Source: Epiperipatus broadwayi (taxonomy: Eukaryota > Onychophora > Udeonychophora > Euonychophora > Peripatidae). Taken from it: a DNA stretch of 64,000 bases. The notes below the pieces were generated by a model. The model was not told the DNA's origin and did not search any database. It saw only the letters and a program-made list of their open reading frames with translations. The DNA lies in assembly GCA_028023455.1 (NCBI GenBank), contig JAQFVV010000064.1, positions 1,459,825 to 1,523,824 on the forward strand, given 5' to 3'. Below are positions 28,025-38,059 of the stretch, piece by piece. Within the stretch, counting starts at the first letter, position 1. Every line of letters begins with the position of its first letter. Made by a program: the position numbers and the translations under genes.

Positions 28025-28073
28025 AAATGCTGAGGTTTCAGTACAATATCAAGTACCTTCCTCAGAGCATCCT
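28025..28073 (-). ncRNA. Hammerhead-like motif in left PLE arm
   Basis: On the minus strand the order is gatgct, core CTGAGGA (position 7 of the core is variable in hammerheads), stem-loop II with a gtac/gtac stem, GAAAC, CTC, and agcat. Stem I pairs atgct with agcat. It is the counterpart of 28976-29022. Confidence 0.4.
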
Positions 28074-28405
28074 CTTTTCTCAAATCATAAGAATGCATGT
28101 GAGATATAAAATAATTTTTATCATTTTCTTTCTCCTCATATTTAAATTCTATTGGTTGAGAAGTTTTAAATTTTATTTTGTCTTACAATAGCTTTTTCCA
28201 AATGTTGTTAATCTTCTTTAATTCACACCTTTGATTTATGCTCTTGTGCCTTTTAAAAATCTCTATAGCTTCTCTTAGCAATCTCTGGTCATATTGTTCA
28301 ATTTTTGCTAAAATATTTGTTTTTTTTTCAAAATTGATATCATGATTTGTTAATTTTATATGAGAATAAATAGCTGATGAATTGGATTTTTTTTGGCAGT
28401 CAGAG

Positions 28406-28966
28406 AAAAATCCAATTCATCAACTATTTATTCTCATATAAAATTAACAAATCATGATATCAATTTTGAAAAAACAAATATTTTAACAAAAATTGAACAA
28501 TATGACCAGAGATTGCTAAGAGAAGCTATAGAGATTTTTAAAAGGCCCAAGAGCATAAATGAAAGGTGTGAATTAAAAAAGATTAACCACATTTGGAAGA
28601 AGCTATTGGAAACAAAGGCAAAACTCTCCATACAGTAGTGCCACCTTGTGCCAAACAGAGTAATCAATGGATGCCAGAAGGCTTGTGCATAAAATCCCTA
28701 TCTAGTGCCTACTCATCCAATATCCCCAGATTAGTTTCTGGCTTGTGGTCATCATTAGTGAGATGGCACTACTGTATGGAGAGTTTTGCCTTTGTTTACA
28801 ACAATTATGTGCTAGTATAGAGATGGTGATCATGTGATGTTTAGTGGTTTAAGAAGCTATTGGAAGAGAAAATAAAATGTAAAACTTCTCAACCAATAGA
28901 ATTTAAATATGAAGAGGAAAAAAACGATAAAAATGAATTTAAATCTCACAAGCTTTCTTATGAATT
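28406..28966 (+). pseudogene. PLE GIY-YIG domain C-terminal part, interrupted by an insertion
   Basis: The frame gives S-S-T-I-Y-S-H then T-N-H-D-I-N-F, a K-I-E-Q-Y-D-Q-R-L-L-R-E-A-I-E-I helix and H-I-W-K-K-L-L-E. These are the conserved His, Arg and Glu positions of the PLE-type GIY-YIG nuclease second half. After the 240-bp insertion and one target repeat are set aside, the same frame continues with K-I-K-C-K-T-S-Q-P-I-E-F-K and ends in R-K-R-M-L and a stop. The catalytic front half (GIY, YIG) is absent. Confidence 0.7.
28611..28850 (-). mobile_element. Hammerhead-family retroelement copy, 5'-inverted, nested in PLE
   Basis: An exact 14-bp target duplication, aagaagctattgga (28597-28610 and 28851-28864), bounds the element. 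In minus sense it has an inverted head (28765-28850) and then body and 3' end. The head and 3' end share perfect 33-bp inverted repeats (28610-28642 and 28765-28797, centred on ggcactactgtatggagag). The hammerhead core is mutated (CTAATGA, ATC), so this copy should not cleave. The uninterrupted left PLE arm shows the empty site. Confidence 0.8.
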
Positions 28967-28975
28967 GAGAAAGAG

Positions 28976-29022
28976 GATGCTCTGAGGAAGGTACTTGATA
29001 TTGTACTGAAACATCAGCATTT
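28976..29022 (+). ncRNA. Hammerhead-like motif in right PLE arm
   Basis: Stem I strand atgct, CTGAGGA (28982-28988), stem-loop II with gtac/gtac stem (28991-28994 and 29003-29006), GAAAC (29008-29012), ATC, then agcat (29016-29020). Stem I is five Watson-Crick pairs and can extend by one wobble. Stem III is almost absent. It lies just behind the endonuclease frame, where PLE hammerheads are known to occur. Confidence 0.45.
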
Positions 29023-29064
29023 AGCTATTTCACTACATGGAATATCCCACAAATAATAATAATA

Positions 29065-29065
<1 letters not shown>

Positions 29066-29101
<36 letters not shown>
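29066..29101. repeat. (TA)n(GA)n compound microsatellite
   Basis: An AT run is followed directly by a GA run at the edge of the PLE fold-back. Confidence 0.9.
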
Positions 29102-29102
<1 letters not shown>

Positions 29103-29109
29103 TAATTAT

Positions 29110-29895
29110 TCTTTCATATGTTTTTTGTTTGTTAGAATGCCAGTTATTAAGCTTATTAAAGTTGCATTCATTAAATAATAATGTGATAAGTTCCAAACAA
29201 TTTAAATAGTAAGAATATAAATATTTATAATTTATTAAGGATAGTGGTAAAAGAGAGAGAACTTTAAAAAAAGAAAAGAGTAAAATAAATGTTAATACTT
29301 TTTTCTGTCTACAGCAATATATTATTAGTTTTAATTTAAACAAGAATAATAAAGCAGATAAATAAGCAAAATTTTAAATAAAGATTATCAGTTTTTAAAA
29401 GAAGGAAAAAATAAAGGTTTAACATTTTGATAGGAATTACTGTTTTAATCTCTTGATCTCTCTAAACAAAAGGTAATCTTGTTCAAATGAAAACAGTATG
29501 TAAATATTGTAATGTTTTAGATAGATAAAAAAAAATAACTACAGAGAAATTTCAATAATTATGATTGGGATTTTTTTAAGTAAAAATGAAAAAAGAAGGG
29601 AAATAGCCAAATAATATTTTTAAATAAAAGTCCCTTGATAAGAGTTTAATGCTGTAATATCTGAGATACTATGTGATTGGATGGAAAATAAGAATACTTC
29701 AAAAATTAAGATAGAGAGAAGGTTAAAGGACTAGATCTCATTGTAGTGTGTATAACAGTCATTCTTGATTCAGCTTTGGAGAGAAGAACAGTAGCAGCCT
29801 AACTGTGAAGAGCATATGAGAAATAATTCTGTAGTTTAAAGTAAGACTAATCTCACTATTAGTTTTTATAATAATATATATCCATCACTTTAAAA
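29110..29895. other. AT-rich region, no recognised gene
   Basis: Nothing was recognised on either strand. Confidence 0.45.
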
Positions 29896-29901
29896 TTATA
29901 A

Positions 29902-30467
29902 AATAATAATAAATAAATATGCTATATACATATAAATAAGTGAAGTTTTTAATAAAATTTTATAGCATTATAGCTGAGTGCTTTCAGGACATTCTTTAAA
30001 ACCCCATAATCATAAAATAAAAAAAGCTATTTAATATATAATATTTAATATATAAAGCTTGCTTTACTCTTTCAAAGCATGGAATATTTAATTATTTGAA
30101 TATATAAATATTTTATATAGAACATTTACACGCATTTAAAAAATGTTATTTATCATTCATTATATATCATATATAATAACACAGCAAATATACCATCATT
30201 TTTTTTTAAAATATATATGTTCTACAATAATATCAGCAAAATAAAAATCCTTCTTTTTCTTTTCAAAAACTTTATTTTTTTATATCAATACTGAACATAT
30301 ATATATTTATATAATACAAAACTCCAACGTTTCATTATATATTAAATAGCTATGATTGTGGGGTTTTAAAGATTGCCCCGAAAGTGGCTCAGCTATAAAG
30401 CTATACAATTTTATTAAAAACTTCACTTATGTATATATATGTAGCATATTTATTTATTACTATTAGT
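29902..30467. mobile_element. Fold-back element with arms of about 150 bp
   Basis: The left arm, about 29902-30060, contains aagtgaagtttttaataaaa and agctatttaatatata. It is matched in reverse at 30338-30467 (ttttattaaaaacttcactt, tattaaatagct). Pairing is imperfect, with small indels. About 280 bp lie between the arms. There is no coding capacity. Confidence 0.6.
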
Positions 30468-30479
30468 TTTTAAAAATGT

Positions 30480-31565
30480 TTCTTCAACTGGATTTGGAAT
30501 AAAATGTTATAAGATCTACCTAGAAGTTGAGCATCACCAAACCTCACCATGTAGAAAGTTCACCAAAAAAAGTAGAAAATGGAGAATAACCCCAGAGAAA
30601 TCTGCAACAAGCTTTAGATTTCCATCCAAAAACATAGCAGTCTCAGCCTATAAACCTGATCTATAAATTACTGGAAAATGAATAAATTTATCATGTAATA
30701 ACTTAAAATTTTTTTTATACAATGGATAAATTCATCTGTGTTTATCTACCCTGACATTTTATGTCAATGCATAGGCTATCATAATGGCAATTTAAACCTA
30801 CAAAAGAAAAAGTTAATAGCAGAAGCTAAAAAAAGAATGATTTATTCTCAGCTTTTGATGCTTAGAAGAAGAAAAATAACATGAAAGGAAACTAAAAATT
30901 ACATCTACCAAAGAAGGACTCAAAAGAAAAAATATTTTTAATATAAGTAATAATGGATAATACTGAATAATTGTTTTTATTGTTTAATTGAAACATCTTT
31001 TTTAATGTTATTTTTCCTCCAAAATATAATTGTACAAGTCCATTACATTTTCATAAAAAAAGGAAAGATGGTTTTAGTTAATTTATAATTTTCGTATCTC
31101 TTATTTGTGAGATATTATGTTTATATTTAATTATCAAAAAGTAGGAAATAAACAAGAAAGTAAATGTTAATTAATGTTGCTATAAAAATCAATCACTTTT
31201 GCTTTATGAAATTATATACCCATGCTTATATATATGTTATATATATTTTCATAAAGATAAGTCAGACTTAGAATTATCATATCTTTTCTGAATTTATTAA
31301 TTTACTAATTCATTTCATTAAACCAGGGTTTAAAAAAGTAATAATAGTTCTAATGTCTTTATTTTTCCAGCCATCTGTTTTATGAATTGGCAGTGTGCAT
31401 AACTTAAATTCATTATAGCATAATATTTTAAGGGATTTGGAAATTATATCAATAAAGCTATTTCACTTAAGGCATAATAAGTGTATACATTTATACTTTG
31501 TTTGTTCACAATCACATTTACTAATGTTCTAGAGATCTTTAGTTAGCTCTAGAGCAATAATATGG
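30480..31565. other. AT-rich region, no recognised gene
   Basis: Nothing was recognised. Confidence 0.45.
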
Positions 31566-31570
31566 ATATT

Positions 31571-32385
31571 TAAAATTTCCTTCCACTTCTTATTTGCATT
31601 GTTGAATTATATATAATATAATACACCATATACACCCTAAATGACACTTTACAATGCTGTTTAACATATGATCTATTTTATTTCATTACAGTTTCAACTG
31701 TCCAGCAGTCATCATCAGAGCTACAACATTTAAACATGTACAATTAATATACAATTAATATCATAATTATATCCTTGTATATATCCAAATGTTGCTTCTT
31801 TATTAGTCTTGGTCTTAGTGTGCCAACTTCTTTGAAGTATTAAAATTTCCTTCCACTTCTTATTTGCATTGCTGAATTATATATAATATAATACACCATA
31901 TACACCTTAAATGACACTTTACAATGCAATTTAACATATGATCTATTTTATTACAGTTTCAACTGTCCAGCAGTCATCATCAGAGCTACAACATTTAAAC
32001 GTACAATTAATATCATAATTATATCCTTGTATATATCCAAATGTTGCTTCTTTATTAGTCTTGGTCTTAGTGTACATTGCAAAGTGTCATTTAAGGTGTA
32101 TATGGTGTATTATATTATATATAATTCAGCAATGCAAATAAGAAGTGGAAGGAAATTTTAATACTTCAAAGAAGAAGTTGGCACACTAAGACCAAGACTA
32201 ATAAAGAAGAAACATTTGGATATATACAAGGATATAATTATGATATTAATTGTATATGTTTAAATGTTGTGGCTCTGATGATGATTGCTGGACAATTGAA
32301 ACTATAAGGAAATAAAATAAATTGTATGTTAAACTGCATTGTAAAGTGCCATTGAAGGTGTATATGATGTATTATATTATATATG
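31571..32385 (-). mobile_element. Tandem-plus-inverted repeat with hammerhead-like core (second family)
   Basis: Unit 1 starts at 31571 and unit 2 at 31841 (both begin taaaatttccttccacttct), a 270-bp period. From 32073 the same sequence runs in reverse to about 32340 and starts another round. In minus sense each unit contains CTGATGA, a stem-loop with loop ctgga, and GAAAC. Unit 3 differs by a compensatory change in the stem (GACTG/CAGTT against GATTG/CAATT). Stem I is not convincing, so a working ribozyme is doubtful. The layout (two sense units and one inverted) is that of 32495-33875. Confidence 0.6.
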
Positions 32386-32632
32386 GGTGTTTATGTTTGT
32401 GCTTGGACATATAATTATATGAATCATGCAAAGTTCAAGATCATCTTTAAAGTCTATTCACTGCACTTTATTTTTTACACAGATTAGAAATTATTAAACA
32501 ATTCAAAACAAAGCAAAACTCTCCAAAGCAAAACTCTCCATATAGTAGTGCCATCTTGTGCTAACAAGAGCAATCAATGGATGCCAGAAGGCTTGTGCAT
32601 AAAATCCCTATCTAGTGCCTACTCATCCAATA

Positions 32633-32674
32633 TCCCCAGACTAGTTTCTGGTTTGTGGCCTTCATCAGTGAGGA
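32633..32674 (-). ncRNA. Type I hammerhead ribozyme motif, unit A
   Basis: On the minus strand: TCCTCA, CTGATGA, 13-nt stem-loop II, GAAAC, TA, GTC, TGGGGA. Stem I has six pairs, one of them G-U. One stem II base is mutated (acc for gcc). Confidence 0.55.
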
Positions 32675-33093
32675 GCCTTGGATCTGAGAGCACTGCACCT
32701 ACATCTTAGGATCTAATGCAACCCTCCAGCACCCACCTTTTAACTCTATTTAACTACAAAACTATGAGAATGAAATTGAAAACACAATATTTTCAATCCA
32801 AGCTCAATAGCTTATATAGTCATGTGGGTCTGAACTCATTTCAGCACCCATACATTTTGGTGTCTTTGGCTCTTTAATAATCATAGCCACCACTATCCTA
32901 TTAGGCAGGATTGGTGTTAAACCACTAAACATCACATGATCACTATCTCATACTAGCACATAATTGTTATTAAACAATTCAAAACAAAGCAAAACTCTCT
33001 ATATGGTAGTGCCGTCTTGTGCTAACAAGAGCAATCAATGGATGCCAGAAGGCTTGTGCATAAAATCCCTATCTAGTGCCTACTCATCCAATA

Positions 33094-33135
33094 TCCCCAG
33101 ACTAGTTTCTGGCTTGTGGCCTTCATCAATGAGGA
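33094..33135 (-). ncRNA. Hammerhead motif with mutated core, unit B
   Basis: It is the same as unit A, but the core begins TTGATGA, so the invariant first C is lost. It is predicted to be inactive. It sits 461 bp from unit A's motif. Confidence 0.5.
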
Positions 33136-33671
33136 GCCTTGGATCTGAGAGCACTGCACCTAGATCTTAGGATCTAATGCAACCCTCCAGCACCCATCTT
33201 TTAACTCTATTTAACTACAAAACTATGAGAATGAAATTGAAAACACAATATTTTCAATCCAAGCTCAATAGCTTATATAGTCATATGGGTCTGAACTCAA
33301 TTCAGCACCCATACATTTTGGTGTCTTTGGCACTACTATATGGAGAGTTTTGATTTGTTTTGAATTGTTTAATAACAATTATGTGCTAGTATGAGATAGT
33401 GATCATGTGATGTTTAGTGGTTTAACACCAATCCTGCCTAATAGGATAGTGGTGGCTAGGGTTATTAAAGAGCCAAAGACACCAAAATGTATGGGTGCTG
33501 AATTGAGTTCAGACCCATATGACTATATAAGCTATTGAGCTTGGATTGAAAATATTAATTGTGTTTTCAATTTCATTCACATAGTTTTGTAATTAAATAG
33601 AGTTAAAAGGTGGGTGCTGGAGGGTTGCATTAGATCTTAAGATCTAGGTGCAATGCTCTCAGATCCAAGGC

Positions 33672-33713
33672 TCCTCACTGATGAAGGCCACAAGCCAGAA
33701 ACTAGTCTGGGGA
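33672..33713 (+). ncRNA. Type I hammerhead ribozyme motif, unit C (best preserved)
   Basis: TCCTCA (33672-33677), CTGATGA (33678-33684), stem-loop II with ggc/gcc pairing (33685-33697), GAAAC (33698-33702), a two-base loop, GTC (33705-33707), TGGGGA (33708-33713). All invariant core bases are present and stem I has six pairs. Stem II is short with an A-A mismatch at its base, and stem III is two pairs at most, so efficient cleavage might need a dimer. Confidence 0.6.
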
Positions 33714-33889
33714 TATTGGATGAGTAGGCACTAGATAGGGATTTTATGCACTAGCCTTCTGGCATCCATTGATTGCTCTTGTTAGCACAAGATGACACTA
33801 CTATATGGAGAGTTTTCTTTGTTTTGAATTGTTTAATAACAATTACATGCTAGTATGAGATAGTGATCATGTGATGATTAGAAATTATG

Positions 33890-35400
33890 TGATAGTTGAC
33901 CTAAAAATTCATGATTCTATATTGCTGAAGCACTGATGGCGATCAGCATATATTATTATTATTATTGATAGTTTAGCAGTTAAGAATGTACATGCAAATG
34001 ATTCTTTGACAGTTTGTTTTAAGTTTAGCATTGGCTAGATAAGTAGCCTATGTTTTTATATAGAATCTCTTTTAGATCCAATCACAATTAATGACTCTTG
34101 ATGATTCTTGTTTAATGTCAGTGATGTAACTTATAATTTTAATATAATTGTTTTTTATGACTTATTCATGTTCTTTTATTAATTGTCAATGTTTATTCAT
34201 TTTACTTTTATATTAGTTAATTTACTGTTAAATGATTATTTATTTTATGGGATGATGATATTTTCCTCATCTCATTTTTATCATTTCCTTAGTACCATTA
34301 CACATGGTGACTCAAGCTACGGACTTGATGATAATTAATTTTTTGTGGTCACTAAACAAAATGACCACAAAACTCGAAGCTCATATATAATTACACCTGG
34401 CTCAGAAAAATCTGTATTACTATGAAATATGTGACAATAGTATACAAGATGATTTGTTGATAAATTATAATTGATTATAAATTATGAAAATAGTAATATT
34501 AATGTATATTTAAAAGAAAGTTATATTTAAAATAGAACAGTAAAGCAAAATATGATTTTTGGAGATTGGATTGAGCTTTTGACTGTTGAAGTTTGTTTTG
34601 CTTTACTTTCAGTATTGGTGACAAATGGAGAAATTTTGTAATTGGTTTGAGAATTCAAAATTATCAAGTAATTTTATGGAGTGTTCTACATCAACACTAA
34701 ATCAATATATTTCAAGTTTTGATATTTTTAGTTATCTGTCATGGACAGTTAAAAAGTCCTGTGTCATGAATCCAATTTCAAGTCTCAAAGAAAAGGAGTA
34801 AGGAATAATTATAAAGTTTTGTATTTACTAGCATCTAAGACTCAAAGAAGTAGGACTTTGCAAAGATTTTTGCATTATTATTTTTAATTTAAGATTGTAA
34901 ATAGCTTATAGTGTTTAAATTGAGATAATCTCTCTGCTGTTCGTGCTTTATTGTGTATTTATAGTCTAGTGGTGTGATTATTTATCTATCCCAGTATTGC
35001 AGGTCATTATTTGTTATTTTGCTGTCAGATGCTAGTTAGAATCTTTAGAAAACTTTTTTTTTTTTTTTTGTGCAAATGGCTTGAGCTTGGTATATGAATT
35101 TCATTTTATGTTTGCACATATACTTAAAATACTAATAATGATAACAATATTGAATAAGGAAATCAGCCATACATGCATGAGCATGATAGAAATAGAGAAT
35201 AAAACAAGATAAAATAAATTAATCTAGACAAGGAAAGTCAGGTTTAGAGACAGTCATGTTAAAAGAAAGGTAGATTAGGAATAATAGTAATATTAGATAA
35301 TAGTAAATGATTAAATAGAGGGAGGTGATGTGAGGCCTATTTTATGAAATATTATTTTAAAAAGTTTGTATTTGTTTTTATTTTTGTAATCCTATAAGTT
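33890..35400. other. Non-coding region, possible degraded LTR edge
   Basis: I see no gene. A string tattggtgacaaatgg near 34613 could be a primer-binding-site relic upstream of the gag-like remnant, but no LTR pair was found. There is a poly-T run at 35049-35069. Confidence 0.3.
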
Positions 35401-35421
35401 TAAAAGCAATAGACACTCATA

Positions 35422-37300
35422 TGTTGACAAGAGCAAAATTGAAGAAACTGGAGGATGAATGTGAACAAGAAAAAGATTTGCAATAAACTTAAGGACTGTA
35501 ATGAATAGTGGTTTCCATGTCAGCCCAGTTATTGGAATTGTTTAAGAATAATCAGCAAAAAGAAAATGAAAATAGAAAATGAAAAGAGTTGTTCAGAAAA
35601 ATTGAAAGAAATAAAGTCAAATGGTGATGAATAAAACAGAAAAAAGCAGACTATAAAGTCAAATGTTGTTAGGAAAATTGAAGAAACCAAACAACAAAAA
35701 GAAGAAAGTCAGAGAGCACATGAAAGGCTGTTAAGACTAATAAAAAGATAAAAAACTGCAGAGAATAGAAGAAGATGATCAGACAGCAGATGAATACTGC
35801 AAAATGAAATAAAGAAAAACAAACAGCAATATGAAGACAATCACAAGAAAGAGAGTGTTTATAAAGATTGTAATCTAATTCAAATAACAGAAGATAAGAA
35901 GAAACAAAAAAGAAACAGAAGATGTTGAACATCATGTGCGGAGTGTAATCCAAGAAGATGAAATAATAGATCAGATTATAAATGAACCAGAGAAATTAGC
36001 CCATAAACAATTGAAGAAAAATATAAAAAATAAACAATAGTATATAAAAACAATGAATCAAAAAAATAAAAAATTGATGAAAATGAGAGAATATAAAATA
36101 AGAAGGAATAAGATAAGTGCAAGATCAAGTACCATGAGATATATGGAGTAATTGCCAAAAAACCTATACTCAATTTTTTTAATATTGAAATCACAATTGA
36201 AAGCAATTTCTGCTGATTCTCTATTAAATTATCAAATAATAAAAAATTATTAAGTATAACCTAGCCCAGTGATGCACAACCTTTTCACACTTTTGCAATC
36301 CCCATATTCAGATTAAAATTTTACATAACCCATTATATGTTGTTACTATCTTATTATAAGCATATAAGAATAGCAATAATTAAAAGTCATTTTACCACAT
36401 ACAAATATATATCTTTATATATTTCAATACATGTGATTTGATATAAGATTTTTGTAAAAACTTCATATTAACAAAAATGTATAATAATACTTGGTTCTTA
36501 GTAGATCTGATGATTTGTATCAATTTACAACTTTTTAGCTATTATGATGTGCTGTTTAGATAAAGTGAATTGGAATGTAAAGAAGAAGTGTTTATGCACA
36601 AAAGTGATCAGTCACACAATAATGAGATGAGCAGGTTTTATGTCTTTTGCAATAGTGTTTAGGTTTTTGTTTTGTCAAATAAACATTTATTATCCAATAT
36701 GAGAACTTCTCAAAATTTTCATTACCGACAATTTATCTGTGACTCCTTGAGAGGTCACAACCACAGGTTTCACATTGCTGATCTAGAACATAAGTAAATC
36801 AGATGATTATGGATGATAACAAAAGAAATATTGAGCAGATAGTAAATTTTCTGAGGCAAAATACTTCATTAAGGTTAAAGGAAAAGATTCTGGATCTTCT
36901 AACTTTCAAAATAAAGTGTTACAAAAATGAGAGATCAAACTAATATAAAGAGTAGGGCTGTTAAAAGAAATGAGAAATAATCCACAAGAAAAATCATGGC
37001 AAATTTTTAACAGTAATTCAAAAAGAACAAAGATATTAGACTAACAATGGGAACAACCTGAACAGATTACCACCGCTCCATGTTAGTACAACTCAAGTAA
37101 AAAAAGTTCAGACAGTGAAGAACAATTTCCAGTTATTCATTAACTAGAAGGTTTGCTTGTAAATTCATACAGTATAGCCCAACATCATGGGGAAAATGCA
37201 TTCATGTTAGAAAATAAAAAGGTATGAAAGGCACTTATAATGTTCAAATTTTGAGCCCTTTCTCAGAAGCAAATTATTGAAGATACATTTGTTTTTTATA
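35422..37300 (+). pseudogene. Degenerate gag-like coiled-coil remnant
   Basis: From an ATG at 35422 the plus strand reads M-L-T-R-A-K-L-K-K-L-E-D-E, and further on in the same frame M-S-A-Q-L-L-E-L-F-K-N-N-Q-Q-K-E. This is the charged helical style of LTR-retrotransposon gag proteins. It then breaks up by stops, with lysine and glutamate-rich pieces until 36230. No zinc knuckle or pol is recognisable. A hAT-like MITE (36267-36780) interrupts it. The minus-strand hydrophobic ORFs here are its shadows. Confidence 0.35.
36267..36780. mobile_element. hAT-type non-autonomous element
   Basis: The left end cagtgatgcacaacctttt and the right end (complement cagcaatgtgaaacctgtg) follow the hAT style CAGTG-g-t-CaAACC. 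Flanking octamers acctagcc and atctagaa agree at 5 of 8 positions, as an aged 8-bp target duplication would. The internal sequence has no transposase. Confidence 0.5.
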
Positions 37301-37309
37301 CTTAATAAG

Positions 37310-37725
37310 TAAATGAAAAAAATACAAATAGACATATAATCAAGATGAAATATTTTTCCTTCAGGATTATTTTATTTTCATTTAAGTGGAAGGGGGATTA
37401 GAAGAATTGTTTCTTTTCATGTTATTTATTAGGTTCTCACAATTATCATCAATATCTCTCTCCAACTATCTTGCACTATGGTTAGAACATATATACCTAT
37501 ATTAGGCCACTACCATGATATTAGCTTCACAATGATATCAAACATGTCTCAAAAACAGTGTGAGAAAGCAGTCGTTTTTACATTACAAAAATAGCATATA
37601 TATAAATTATAAGTATACCATTACTATACTATTTGTACTTATGAGAAGTGAGGGAATACATATAAGATACACATTATAATTCAAAATTGCTTAAAATATT
37701 AAATTACAGCAACTGCAAATAACCT
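37310..37725. other. AT-rich region, no recognised gene
   Basis: Nothing was recognised. Confidence 0.45.
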
Positions 37726-37830
37726 TTGGTAGCTGAGAGGTCAACGCAGCTGCCTTGTAAGCAAGCAGTTGCTTGCAGATAGTTGTCACGGGTTCACTTC
37801 GCAGCCAATGCTTTGACATATGGAAAAAAC
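37726..37830 (+). repeat. tRNA-derived SINE (copy 1)
   Basis: An A-box-like string (tagctgagaggtc) and a B-box-like string (gggttcacttc) lie about 50 bp apart, and the copy ends in ctttgacatatggaaaaaa. It shares the unit cagctgcctt with the copies at 60466 and 61211. It lacks proper tRNA stems, so it is a SINE head, not a tRNA gene. Sequence to about 38050 may be its body. Confidence 0.65.
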
Positions 37831-38059
37831 ACCCTTAAATATGCAATAACATATTTAAACATTGCAATATAGGCAAGGTGGATAATAAATAATATACAAA
37901 TAGGCACCTGTTATCTATGTGCAGGCAGTGCCAAAAGTTTAACAAGCCACGGTGTCTCTTTCATGGAGGGGTGAACATATGCATTAGCAGGAGAAAATAT
38001 ATCAACCCCAATTGCCAAATTAACAGCTGACTTCAATCAGTGTGCTAATAAATAAATAA

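Larger units (their letters stand above)
27980..29068 (+). mobile_element. Penelope-like element fold-back with hammerhead motifs
   Basis: Left arm 27980-28392 is the reverse complement of right arm 28406-29068, around a 13-base spacer. A later 240-bp insertion (28611-28850) sits in the right arm. Each arm encodes the end of a PLE GIY-YIG domain and then a hammerhead-like motif before the terminus (aatatcccac...). The outer flanks are TA and GA microsatellites. Taking plus as sense, the left arm is an inverted 5' segment. Confidence 0.75.
32495..33875 (-). mobile_element. Multimeric hammerhead-bearing retroelement insertion (retrozyme-like)
   Basis: One insertion, bounded by an exact 13-bp target duplication, gattagaaattat (32482-32494 and 33876-33888). 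In minus sense it contains an inverted segment (33331-33875), then a 5'-shortened unit (about 32968-33330), then a full unit (32495-32967). The two sense units are head to tail: their hammerhead cores are 461 bp apart. The ends lie at ggagagttttg...tttgtttt, as in the other copies. There is no ORF with known function. I infer reverse transcription of a tandem (multimeric) RNA with a 5' inversion. Confidence 0.75.

Noticed and set aside
28610-28797. A simple TIR-type MITE of 188 bp
   Set aside because: The exact 14-bp duplication lies outside 28611-28850, so the inverted repeats are internal to a larger retroelement copy.
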